From positions 29,791,110 through 29,855,109 of the forward strand of contig NW_004454177.1 in assembly GCF_000283155.1 (NCBI RefSeq): a stretch of DNA of 64,000 nt, in the 5' to 3' direction. Origin of the DNA: Ceratotherium simum simum. Lineage: Eukaryota > Chordata > Mammalia > Perissodactyla > Rhinocerotidae. Made by a program: the position numbers and the translations under genes. Positions within the stretch are counted from its first letter, which is position 1. Each line of letters begins with the position of its first letter. Positions 22,975 to 33,838 of the stretch are shown here, one piece after another. The notes below the pieces were generated by a model, which was not told the origin of the DNA, did not search any database, and was given only the letters and a program-made list of their open reading frames with translations.

Positions 22975-23960
22975 CCTCCAATAAAAGAAACCAGGGTTTC
23001 TTAGAGAAATAACTGTTTATAGGACTAGAGCAAGAAATGTATAAGATGAGCCCAGATCATCCTGCAGATGCCAGAAAGCTCTAAAAAAGCAAAACAAAAC
23101 AAAAAAACCCAGAACTCACAACCCACAATGATGGGTGTATGTAAAAGGACATAGGAGCCAACTGAAAGAGCATCTAATGACCAAACTAGAGTGATTTCAC
23201 CAACAAAACAAATAGGATAATATTGGATTATTACTCTGGTATTATCCTGGTGCACTGTGCTGGCATAAATAATGTATTTAGTAAATAAATGATTGGAGGA
23301 GAGTAGACAAATTTCCCACGTAAAAACAATTCCAGATAACTTATGTAGATACTCTGCCCTTAACGAGGAAAAATATTCTCTCTTATCTTGGGCTGTGCAT
23401 AGAGACATTCTTCCCAAGAATACAATATGGAAAGGGGAGAAACAAGTAACTTTATAGTAGAGAAACCTGACAAATATCACCTCAGATTGGAGATCAAACT
23501 GAACACCAATAGTGATGTCATATTGTAGAACGTAACCTTAATATGTGATGAAAATGTCACTTTACTTCTGTAATGTTCATCCTCAATACGTATAACTCCA
23601 GTGTAATCAAGAGAAAAAACATCAGGCCATCAGAAAAATTCCAAGTGAAGGAAATGCTACAAAATGTCTAATTGGTACGCCCCAAAGCTGTCAATGTCAT
23701 CAAAAACAAAAAAGTCTGAGAAACTGTGACATCCAAGAGGAGCCTAAGGAGACAGCACAACTAAATGTAATGGGATATCCTGGTTGGGATCCTAAAAAAG
23801 AAAAAGGACATCAGGTAAAAACTAACAAAATCTGAATAAAATACAGTAATAATGTATCAGTATTGTTTTATTAATTGTAACAAATGGACCCGACTAATGT
23901 AAGGTGCTTCTGCAAGGTTTCTGTAAATCTAAAACTCTTCTAAAATAAAATGTTTATTTA
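22975..23960 (+). mobile_element. L1M-type LINE, 3'UTR fragment
   Basis: The right end shows an L1 3'UTR: 'gctgtcaatgtcatcaaaaa', 'aagaggagcctaaggagaca', 'ctaaatgtaatgggatatcc', 'aaaaggacatcaggtaaaaa', then 'tttctgtaaatctaaaactc' and a polyadenylation-like 'aataaaatgtttattta' tail. The minus-strand frame 23025-23480 (151 codons) lies inside this element and is antisense to it, so it is an accident of composition. Confidence 0.68.
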
Positions 23961-23976
23961 AAAAATACCTACCAGG

Positions 23977-24227
23977 GGGCTGGCCCAGTGGCGTAGTGGT
24001 TGGGTTCCCTCGCTCTGCTTTGGCGGCCCGAGGTTCGCAGGTTTGGATCCCCAGGGTGGACCTAAGCACTGCTTATCAGGCCATGCTGTGGCAGGCGTCC
24101 CACATATAAAGTAGAGGAAGATGGGCACGGATGTTAGCCCAGGGCCAATCAACCTCAGCAAAAAGAGGAGGATTGACAACACATGTTATCTCAGGGCTAA
24201 TCTTCCTCACCAGAAAAAAAAAAAATA
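23977..24227 (+). mobile_element. ERE SINE at the tail of an L1 fragment
   Basis: Head 'gggctggcccagtggcgtag', middle 'ggccatgctgtggcaggcgt', duplicated tail segment ('gatgttagcccagggccaat' and 'acatgttatctcagggctaa') and A tail. The target duplication tacctaccagg is at 23966-23976 and 24228-24238. It landed just beyond the A-rich end of the L1 fragment at 22975-23960, a typical TTAAAA-type target. Confidence 0.95.
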
Positions 24228-24489
24228 TACCTACCAGGTATAATCTATGGGTTGCTGTAAAATTCAAATAAGGTAAACATGGTAAATACATAAGGCACAA
24301 TGAAAATTGACATTCCTTTTTCTTTGTTTAATTTGACAGAAAAGTAGGTGGCACTTGAAGAAAATTAGAATTACATTACTGGGTATCCCATCATTATCAA
24401 GAACTTCTCTTTTGGGCTCATCTAGAGACGACTTGGTGGTCCCATTAAAGGAAATGTCTACTCTGTCTTCTGTTGAATCTATATTTGAT

Positions 24490-24860
24490 GTTGGAATAGA
24501 CTAATTTATGCTACAGTAACAAATATCTTCCAAATCTCCGTGGCTTAAATTGACAAAAGTTTCTTTCTTGTTTACAATATGTTTTCATTACAGTTTGACT
24601 GTTTCACATCATCCTCACTCAAGAACACGAACTGATATATTCTCCACCAACTGGCATCTCACCATTTTCTCTAACCCTGGAAAACTGAGAAGGTGCCTGT
24701 GTAACAGTGACACATCACTTCAGCTCACATTTCATTGGGACTGGGCAAAGTAAGTCAAGCGGCCACATCTTCAAGGAGGTGGTGAAGGGCAATCCTAAAA
24801 CATACCTGCAGGTAGTAAAACCATAAATATTGGTGAACAGAGTGAATGACTATCACATTT
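24490..24860 (-). mobile_element. MaLR (MLT1-like) LTR, inverted
   Basis: On the plus strand: 'gactaatttatgctacagta', 'acaaatatcttccaaatctc', 'cgtggcttaaattgacaaaa', 'agtgacacatcacttcagct', 'cacatttcattgggactggg' and 'aatattggtgaacagagtga'. This is the reverse complement of a MaLR LTR end, strongly diverged. No internal retroviral sequence is attached. Confidence 0.6.
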
Positions 24861-27099
24861 TTTGGTAACAATCTCTGTTAGGTATTTATTCCTTCATCCA
24901 TTCAGCCAACAGTAAAGAACCAACTACGTTTATTCTTAATGAAATTGGAAAGTTTGTGTATCAGAAATTCATTCCCTCACTTCTATGAGATTTCTATCAC
25001 CAGACAAGTGTTGCTCAAATGCTCAAGATCTCAAGATTCAAGCTGATACTCAGTATTGAAACTCCTTATTCTATCTGCCTGAAAAGCTCTGGGTGAAAAC
25101 ACATTGTTTTTTAGTAGATCATCTTCCTTCAGTGACTAGGTTTAATTTTGTTTCTTTCATAAATGTTGATAATATGGCGAAGAGGAGTGAAACAGCAGAA
25201 GCAATCAACTCACAATAGTTGACTTACATGGAGATTTCACGATGAAAAGCACAGGCTTTTCTTGAAATCCCAGCTCCACCATTTTTCTTTTTTTCTTTCC
25301 TCTTTCTACAAAAAAAAAAAAAAAAAGAAAGAAAAGAACAAACCAGTCCTGAGTTAATTAGATGTGTTTGCCATTAGGCCAGTTGCAAAGACAGATAGAA
25401 ACAAAACACAGCCTCTGCCCTTCAATAAGCATCACGGTATAGTGGCTTATCTCTAGTTTATGTCTCTTTTGTCTGCTTTTGATGAATATTTTGAGGAAAG
25501 GCTTTTTTGATGAAAAGCCATCTCAGTCCCCTCTACATTTTCTCCTCTCATCTGCAAATAATCAGTGCTCACAAATTGCACAAATCTGTTTAACAAGCAA
25601 GTATCACTTCCATGGCGTAATATAGTTTGTAGCCGAGTTTTCCAAAGGTTATTGGCATTGCCTGTTATAGTGTCTGAAATTTCACTATCACAAATTCGTT
25701 TCACTGGTAGAGGAGGGGAAATTTTAAGAGCCTACAATAAAAATGTGAAGACCTTAGGAAGAGGAGTACCTTAGGTTTATATTAGCTAGAACGAATGAAA
25801 TTATCACTCGATAGTGCAGAGAGACCAAGACCTTGCAGTAATAAGGAATAGCAAAGAGCCCTAAAAGACATAAAATGGGAGAAACAGGCACTGAAAGAAG
25901 TTAGGTGAATACGAAAGAAAAGTCTTGCTGAATTCACTATTTTGCCTACAGCTAAACTTGAGTAAAAGAAACAGTGATATAAACATTGGAATAAAGGTTG
26001 CCTACTGTTCAAGTTTTCAGTTAATTGCCAGACCAATATTTTCAGCTTAATATTTTAAAACAGTTTAATAAATCCTAAACAGGAAGTATTAATAAATACA
26101 TCGACAAGGAAGAAAAGGTCCTAGGGAGAATAAAATTCCTTTAAGTCATTTCCATGCTATTATTTTCAAGAAACACTGTAGGATTTAATATGAGATTAGC
26201 ATTAAAATCAAGACAGGCCATTATGATTTTTTTAAACATCCTCCAGATATGCTTTTCTTGGTAGACTCCTGCCTCCCACTGCCATTCTGTTTGGAGATAG
26301 TGTTTGAAATCAGGGCTCTGCTCTGCAGGCCATCTAGCAAGGAGAAATTAGCAAGCACAGACTAGAAGAATCTATTCACAGTCTAATAAGGCAAGCATTA
26401 TGATTCCATTGACCAGATAAATGGAGCAGTGAGGATATTGAAGCTCCATGAAAATATTTATTATTAAAACACATTCCAGGAGCTTTCTGTTCTTCTGGGG
26501 ATTAATGATGAATGGAAGTACTTATGATTAAAATATGAAGCCTGCTCTTTTTGTAAACAAAGCTTGTTTGATGAAACTTGCCAGGGGGTATCTGCCTCCG
26601 TAATTTGAGGTCCTTTTCATTTTTTTGTCCTGGAATGACCATGCATTTTTCTTACAGGAAGCAATGTCATTAATGCAATCCAGTTGTTCACAGGCTACTT
26701 GAAACTTAACCATGCGTTCTTGTTTGCTCAGGCCAGTTCCAGTAGATTCTGCTGTTCTGGTATATCTTTATTAATAACACCACTTTTACTCTCAAAAGCA
26801 TCCTGACTTAGATGATAAATTATATGGTCATTCAACTAATAAGTAGCCTCTGTGACTGATTTGGGCTCAATATAAATTGATATCAGCTTCACACCAGTAA
26901 TGATCAATGAAGAATTTTATTGATTATGTCATTTGGTTAGAGTGCTGCACTCATGAGGTCAAAAGCATGCATCTTAGGCATATAATGGCAGGGAAGAGTA
27001 AATCCATTTCGACATCAAATAATTTTCTCCTACCTATGCTAACTTTCACATGCATTCAGGAACACTGAAAGAGAATATATCTTTGTGAATACACATCGT
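24861..27099. other. Single-copy sequence
   Basis: No gene is recognised. Minus-strand frames at 25453-25704, 25782-26036 and 26528-26713 (61-84 codons) lack domains. A run of about 17 As (25311-25327) followed by a (GAAA)-like tail is present. Around 25235-25285 a faint MIR-like match is too short to call. The part 26240-27080 is compositionally ordinary. Confidence 0.4.
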
Positions 27100-27200
27100 T
27101 CATTTGAAGGCTTACCAACCATGTGAATTTGAACAAGTTACTTTATCTCTATGAGCCTCAATTTTCTCATCTGTAGAACTGAGAAAAGAAAGAACTGGGT
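27100..27200 (+). mobile_element. MIR SINE core
   Basis: 'atgtgaatttgaacaagtta', 'ctttatctctatgagcctca' and 'attttctcatctgtagaact' match the MIR core in the plus sense. Confidence 0.72.
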
Positions 27201-27249
27201 TATAATTTAAATAAAAATCGAAGTCTTCCTAAGGAGAGTCAGGTAGACA

Positions 27250-27400
27250 AAGATTACTGAATTTGGAAACAGAAGACATCAGATAATGATGCCATCACGT
27301 ACTAGTTGTGAGACATTGAACAACTCATTTTAACCACTCTGTGCCTTAGTTTCCTCATGTGTGAATAAGGGTGTTAAATGTTTGAAGGTCTTTTCTGTTA
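27250..27400 (+). mobile_element. MIR SINE, second copy
   Basis: 'actgaatttggaaacagaag', 'tagttgtgagacattgaaca', 'actctgtgccttagtttcct' and 'catgtgtgaataagggtg' repeat the MIR core about 150 bp after the previous copy, in the same orientation. Confidence 0.72.
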
Positions 27401-28009
27401 CAAGGAAGGAGTATACACGGATGGTGATGGGATGGGGAAATTGTATAACCGTACTGGGTGCCCGGAGGAGACTACATGTTAAAGTTATCTCAAAGCTGAA
27501 CAGACTGCTAAGGCTTTGGGATGAGGATAATTCTGATGATGTGGATGTTTGCAAAGCAGTTTCTGCCTTCTAGACAGAAGCATGGTATTTATTTTTGGAC
27601 AGAGATTTTCTTGGTTCTTAAAAGTATTCAGTTGTCTAGCTCCCTTAGTCATGAAGGTGTGAGACAAATACTTTCTATGGTTAGCAAGAAAAATTTGTAA
27701 GCTTGTACAGCCACCCAATGTTGGTGCTACATCCTCAGGTGTAAGTGCACAGTTGATAAGGTAATTTGGGTATATTAACAGGACTATACTTCTACATAAT
27801 TAGGAAAATATTTGTTTCTTCTTTTCCAAAATATGGATTTAAGTTTTCTTATGGCAGAAAATTATTATTCACTTCCAGGATATGCATAGGAATTTATGCC
27901 CAAACTTTTCCACAGGAGTGATCAAGAGCCAAAACTAGACTTCAGCAGGAGCAGGAAATGTATAAACCCTAAACATCTCAATTTATGCAGGAGAAAAAAA
28001 CATTAATAG
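27401..28009. other. Single-copy sequence, nothing recognised
   Basis: Overlapping frames at 27361-27573 (+) and 27485-27718 (-) lack domains. No named repeat. Confidence 0.4.
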
Positions 28010-28043
28010 TAATTATTATCATTATTATTATTATTATTATTAT
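28010..28043. repeat. (ATT)n microsatellite
   Basis: About ten ATT units with one ATC interruption, at the 3' end of the adjoining MIR, a usual place for such expansions. Confidence 0.92.
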
Positions 28044-28310
28044 AGCAGCTAACACTTACATAGTGCTTGTTATACAACAGCACTAACTAGACTACAGAGC
28101 TAAATACAATTTAAGTAACTTTCATACAATAATCATCTTAATTCTCACAATAACTCTATAAAATAGATACTATCATTTTCTCCAATTTACAGATGAGAAA
28201 AAGGAGAAGTAAGGTCTGCAAAGTCACACGTCTAGTAAGGCATAGAGTTAGGATTCAAACATAAGTGCTTTGACTTCAGAGTCATTTATCCAATGTCACT
28301 CCCTGGAACC
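28044..28310 (-). mobile_element. MIR SINE, nearly complete, inverted
   Basis: The plus strand reads 'cagctaacacttacatagtg', 'aattctcacaataactctat', 'ccaatttacagatgagaaaa', 'aaagtcacacgtctagtaag' and 'gagttaggattcaaacataa', which is the full MIR from tail to tRNA head in reverse complement. Confidence 0.85.
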
Positions 28311-30436
28311 ACCTTTGGCATTATGAAATTTATGCTGTAAGGTCTTATACTTGTTGTTATTTACAATTAAATAAGTTCAAGGTTGATAAAAGCACTGTAA
28401 GACTATTGTTTCTGGTGCTTGTGAAGCCAGATTCCACACTTCTGAGGGACAATGTTTCCGTTTAATGGCTACCACCATTGTCATTCTGGAAAGTAGTGAA
28501 TTCTAGGTCTGTAAAAAAGCTGAATCTTAGACCTAGGGGGGGAAAGATACCCTGTCTCTTTGGGTATAGATGGGCCTGGAGCCTGGAAAGCGGAGGTGTC
28601 AGAGCATTCACGGTTGTGACTCAATTCCTGCCATTGGAAGACATTCAGAAGCTAGAGAAGAAGCCAGCCTGGTGCAGGACTCAGTCAGGTTTGAGCTCAT
28701 GGGCTCTAGGAGTAGTGACTTTGAATTGCAATGATAAGTCTTTTGGCTACGTTGCTATTATTTCTAAACTATAAACAAGACTTCTCACAAGTCGAAATGT
28801 GGTCTTATTAGTTCTGTGGGAAAACAGGGGCATCAGTGTTCCCTGAGGCCACAGTGGGGTAGGAGCGGAGGTGACCAGTGGAAGACAGTGCTGCCCAAAT
28901 AAAAAGCAGTCTCTCTAGAGTCAGTGATGGTTATGGCATAGACAGCTATGCAGGGGCAACATGAGTTTCTGGGCAGGGAATGCTTTGGGATTTGATTAGG
29001 ATTACCTTTAGGCAGTATCTGAAAAACTCAGAAATTGCTTGGGGGACATTTGGCAGGGGCAGGCTGGAAAAGCTGGTGACATTTGAGTTACATAAGGATA
29101 AGTAAAGAAGTGAAATAGCCTAGGAAATAGTTTTAGAGCCTTACAATCATTGAATTCAGTTTTTCCGAGACATGAGACTCTTGGAGAAAGAAAATGAATT
29201 TAGCCTTCAGGATAAGACTTGTGTGTGGTGATGACCCACTTTTCTGTGTGTATTTACTCTCATAACACCACTCCCACCTCCCAAAAAGGATCTCTTTATG
29301 TGAGCATATCAATATTCAATATTGTTATCAATATCCACTCTGGCCCCTCTTTGCTGATTTGTTCATATTTACTACCAGGTGAGATAACTGCTAAAGAAAC
29401 ACCCGCTTGAACATTCTCTTTTCCTTCTTCTTATCTTCCATGTCACTCCAGTGCTAACACAAAGGGTCAGAAGACATCAGCCTCAACCATCCTCTTCTGC
29501 ATCCTCTACCCTTTTTCTATAAAAAAGGATAAGAGCACCAGGCTTGATGAGCTTTGGAGATGGCCTGAGAATCTTCTCCTTGCTCATTATGATGACATTA
29601 AGAACCTTGTTCATCTTGTTCACAGATGCAGCCCCCGTGCCAAAGACTAATCACTCAATAAATGCATTAAAGAGTAAATGAAGGTGTGACTTCATGCTCA
29701 CAATTTCTGCTTCATCCCTCCAGGCAACTAGATTGGAAATCCAATCCCGGGTATCTTCTCTGTGCAGGTCCATTCAGCTTGGTATCTGCTTTATATCTTC
29801 CTACTCTCTCATATATATTCTGGGTTCCACTAGACATGTGTGTCTTGGCAGCAAAAGGAGGTGAAGGTAGGAAAGCCACGCTCTGTAGGTTAAGCTATTT
29901 TGTAGTGAACATCAGTTGTTTGTGTCTGTGTCTGCTTAGCTTTCCTCCCTCTTCTTACTTCTGCATAACTATTTTTCTATGTAAATGCTCTCCAGAAATT
30001 CCATGTGGTTATGATGCAATTGTCAATCTCAGGGACATGTCCTTTTGAACCCAGGATTGGACATGTCACTCACAATGAGCCAATTAGACTTTTTTTCCTG
30101 GAGAGTTGAATTTTCAATGTAGATATAAAGAGGTAGAACACAGTTCAACTAAGTTATCTGACAGTAGCCTCCTAGAGAAGTAATTAAGAAGCTACTGCTA
30201 ATATGATTCCTAGAGTTTCCCCCAATTTCTGATCTGGGGGCGACTGCAGGTCTGATGGTTCATCTCTTCCTTCAGTTGTTAAAGCTATACCAGTACGTCC
30301 CCGTCAGCTCCTTCTTAGGTTAATCAAAATAATGTTCTGTTGCATGCAACCAAATAACCTTAATTACTTGTCAAGTTTTATCACCAGATTACCGGAGAAC
30401 TCCACTTTGTGGGTTATGGACATAAGTCTGCCTAAT
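28311..30436. other. Single-copy sequence
   Basis: The frame 29686-30048 (+, 120 codons) has a hydrophobic middle but no recognisable family. From about 30005 'aattgtcaatctcagggaca' and 'cacaatgagccaattagact' have the look of an old LTR, but no family or ends can be fixed. The frame 28478-28774 (+) is unconvincing. Confidence 0.35.
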
Positions 30437-30450
30437 AATGATGGGATACC

Positions 30451-30648
30451 ACAGGGCTGGCCCAGTGGCGTAGTGGTTAAGTTTGCACACTCTGCTTCTG
30501 CGGCCTGGGATTAGCAAGTTCAGATCCCAGGTATGGACCTATGCACTGCTCATCAAGCCATGCTGTGGTGGCGTCCCATATACAAAATAGAGGACGATGG
30601 GCACAGATGTTAGCTCAGGGCCAATCTTCCTCAGCAAAAAAAAATAAT
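30451..30648 (+). mobile_element. ERE SINE
   Basis: Head 'acagggctggcccagtggcg' and 'tagtggttaag', middle 'aagccatgctgtggtggcgt', tail 'acagatgttagctcagggcc' and A run. Flanks aatgatgggatacc (30437-30450) and aataatgggacacc (30649-30662) match at 12 of 14 positions and are the aged target duplication. It has a single copy of the tail segment, unlike the longer copies at 18693 and 23977. Confidence 0.94.
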
Positions 30649-30662
30649 AATAATGGGACACC

Positions 30663-30775
30663 TTACCATTTGTGATTATCTGACTTATTCAGGTATCTCC
30701 ATTGTCTAGAATAGTGTCTGGTATATAGTGAAAATTCAGTAAATATTTTATACAAATGAAAGAACAAATGAATTG
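30663..30775 (+). mobile_element. L2 LINE 3' tail
   Basis: 'gtctagaatagtgtctggta', 'tatagtgaaaattcagtaaa' and 'aatgaaagaacaaatgaa' follow the L2 3' end in the plus sense. The ERE at 30451-30648 inserted next to it. Confidence 0.6.
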
Positions 30776-31379
30776 TTTTCTTGTAAGTATATTTCCCTCA
30801 GAAATCTCTTGAGGAAGTTACTGTGGCTTGGAAAGAATTTTAGGCATTCCTGAGCCTTCCAGCCAAGAAACATTTAAATAGTACCTTCAAATTCTGATAA
30901 TACTTCTAAAAATGTCATCTTTCTCTCAGGAAGGTTTCTGTGCCATACCACTATTTAACTGGTTAGTCTCTTTCATGTCTCTCAGTGTGCCTCTTATCTC
31001 AGCACTGATCGTAAGACTAATCATTCACCACAGTGGCATAAGCCACAGCAGCCTTATGAAGGAAGAACCCCTCGGGATTTCATCAGAATGGCTAACAGGT
31101 ATAGCTGGCACTTACAGCTCTATGAAATTCTGTGTAGCATATTGTTATTTTTTCTCCTTACCTCACTGGGTAGTTTTGGTAATTACATTAGATACATCTG
31201 AAAAACATGTCTCACGTGCCTCTGCACGTGCTCCTGCCAATCTGTTGGTCTGTAAGACTCCCTATCTCCCACCCAAACACAATGTTCTTGGCTAACCCTT
31301 ATGCATGCTCCATTTCTGGAATGGAGGATATCATTTCCTCAGGTAGACTCACTTCCCCCTCCTCTATTAATTTGGTGGC
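30776..31379. other. Sequence with a 127-codon open frame, not assigned
   Basis: Overlapping plus-strand frames at 30912-31295 (127 codons) and 31207-31605 (132 codons) in different phases lack domains. The CT-rich text resembles the sense strand of an L2 but alignment by eye is not convincing until about 31380. Confidence 0.35.
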
Positions 31380-31640
31380 CCCATTAGGTATTCTTCTCAA
31401 ACGCAGTACTTCATCTTCCATGAGAGTAAATTACTTCTGTAAGTCATTACTCAACATTGTGCTTTCCAGCAGACTATATACTTTAGATGGTCAGGACTTG
31501 AACCCTGTGTTCCTTGCTGTGCATAGCACAGCCTCTGTGTCTTCTATCTGCTTATGTATTTTAACTGACCAACAGATTGACCAGGAGGCTTTTGCTGACT
31601 ATTAAGTACTCCATAAATATTTATTTACTTAGTAGTATAT
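31380..31640 (+). mobile_element. Probable L2 LINE 3' region
   Basis: 'tgctttccagcagactatat', 'ggtcaggacttgaaccctgt', 'gctgtgcatagcacagcctc' and 'agtactccataaatatttat' line up in order with the L2 3' end, with strong divergence. Confidence 0.45.
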
Positions 31641-33121
31641 GGGAAAGGACTCTACAAAATATTTCTAAAAGGGTATATGTGCAAGCCTGCTGGTATAATT
31701 ATCTGCTGACTATTATCACTGAAAATTCTAAAATACCCAGATGTTATAAATAATAAAAAAATAAATAAAACCTGATCTTTTTATATAATATGGTACATTG
31801 ATAACTTAAGCCTCTAATGCACAAAGTAAAATGCTATTTAAATCCTCTTTTAAGAGATGGTAGTCAGGAAATAACTCAAACAGCATTACAATCCACTTTT
31901 AAATGCACATTGATAAAATGAATTTCAATATGGCTTCAAGCACTGAACCTACCATGTCCTATTTCTGAGCAGTTCCACAATATCACTAATTGCTCTTTAG
32001 GTATCAAATAGCAGAGAAAGTTGACCAGGAGACCCTTTGGTAGAGGTACCACATCCACTTGGATCAGGGCTCTTGAGAAAGGCTAGCAAGATTCCCCAAC
32101 TGCAATTATACATCTTCCCACAGAGCTCCTTCTCTTCCCTTTACACACAAACATACACTCACACACACAAGTACACAATCCCCAAGAGGTACTAGAATTC
32201 TAACTACAGATTAGTCATTTTGCTGTTCAAAAATCACCTATTATATTCCACACACTGCTTACACTTAGGATGGTAATGGACCACTGCTAAGAACAAAGAC
32301 CTTTCTAAAAGAAAAGGACTTGGATAGTTGTTTGAGAGGTGTTAGATTGCCAGGATAGGTAAGTTTGCTGAACTTGAGACACTTTACATTTTTCTCGGGG
32401 CCACCTAATTGGTCAGGCAATAATAGACACTGACCTCTTAAAAGCAAAACAAGGTAGCTCTTCTGAGTGAAGGCATTAACAGATCTCAACTGCACTGAAT
32501 AGACAACATTGTAAGTAGTACCAGGCACAGCCCAAACCAGCTTTAGTAGAGAGCAGAGCAGGGAGCAAACCTAGTGTATGGGGGGCCTCCACCCGTTACT
32601 TTACATAATTACGGAGAACACCTCAGGATGCTTTCATCAGAAGGGGTAACAGGTGTCTGGTTATATTCAAAATATCGAAGGAAGCCTTGATCAGATCAAG
32701 TTTATGAACGGTGTTGGTAGCCAAAGAGCAAAGGAAAGAGAATCATAGGCAATTGGCTACTGTGTAGTTATAGTATGAAAATACAGGAGGGTCAGAAAAG
32801 ACTTCCATGTTAGAACTAATTATCTATCATATACTATTCATGTAATATAATTTCCCTTTTTCCCTCTTTTTCTTTATTTTTTTTAGCTGGCTCTTAACAC
32901 TTATAGCTAGTTTTTGTTAATTTATGTATCATTACAGAAATTTTTATTTATCGTACAAGCATATACTCATATATAACATCAGTGTTTTCTTCAATAAGAT
33001 CACAGAATAACGTTGTCCTACAATTTAAAATATTAAAGTATATTTTGTAAATCCTCATGTCTGTAAACTTAGATCTACCTAATGTTTGTTTGGATTTTTG
33101 TTTAATATTGGTGATGTTTTA
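31641..33121. other. Single-copy sequence
   Basis: A short CA-rich tract lies at about 32142-32178. The minus-strand frame 32265-32528 (87 codons) has no recognised domain. No named repeat. Confidence 0.4.
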
Positions 33122-33838
33122 TTTCTTTTTTTATTGTAGTAAAACATACATAACATAAAATTTACTATTTTTAAGTGTACAGTTCTTAGCTCAAGTACAT
33201 TCAAATCGCTGTGCAACCATCACCACTATCCATCTCCAGAGTTTTTCGTATTCTCATACTGAAACTCTGCACCCATAAAACACTAACTCCCCATTTCTCT
33301 CTCTCCCCAGTCCCTGGCAACTACCATTTGACTACTTTAGACACCTCATACAAGTGGACTCATGCAATATTTGTCCTTTTGTAACTGGCTTGTTTACTTA
33401 CCATGTCTTCAAGGTTTATCCACGTTGCAGCAGGTCTCAGAATTTCCTTCCTTTTTAAAGCTGAATAATTTTCCACATGTATATAATGCATTTTGTTTAT
33501 CCATTTATCCATCAATGGACACTTGAGTTGCATACACCTTTTAGCTATTGTGAATAATGCTGCTATGAACATAGGTGTACAAATATCTTTTTGAGCCCCT
33601 GCTTTCATTTGTTTTGGGTATACACCCAGAAGTGAAATTGCTGGGTACTATGTTAATTCTATGTTTAATTTTTGGGGGGAATCACCATACCATTTTATAC
33701 AATGATTGCACCATTTTACTTTCCCATCAGCAATGCACAAAGGTTCCAATTTCCCCACTTCCTTGTCAACACTTATTATTTTCTGTATGTTTTTTTTTAA
33801 CAATAGCCATCCTACTAGATGTTAAGTAGTATCTCTTT
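33122..33838 (-). mobile_element. L1 LINE 3' fragment, inverted
   Basis: Starts with reversed L1 3'UTR ('ttattgtagtaaaacataca', 'agttcttagctcaagtacat') and runs into the reversed ORF2 C-terminus. The minus-strand frame 33360-33608 reads '[20 protein letters not shown]', a conserved L1 ORF2 C-terminal stretch. The fragment is 5'-truncated in the usual way. Confidence 0.88.

Noticed and set aside
23025..23480. 151-codon minus-strand open frame with hydrophobic stretches
   Set aside because: It is antisense within an L1 3' fragment, has no domain, and hydrophobicity follows from A/T-rich reverse-strand composition.
28010..28043. Trinucleotide expansion in a gene
   Set aside because: It is an (ATT)n tract at the tail of a MIR, with no gene around it.
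29686..30048. 120-codon frame with a hydrophobic middle, possible small membrane protein
   Set aside because: No start context, homology or splice signals that I can support; the 3' part looks like a decayed LTR.
30912..31605. Two overlapping 127- and 132-codon plus-strand frames
   Set aside because: They overlap in different phases, have no recognisable domain, and the second runs into L2-like sequence.
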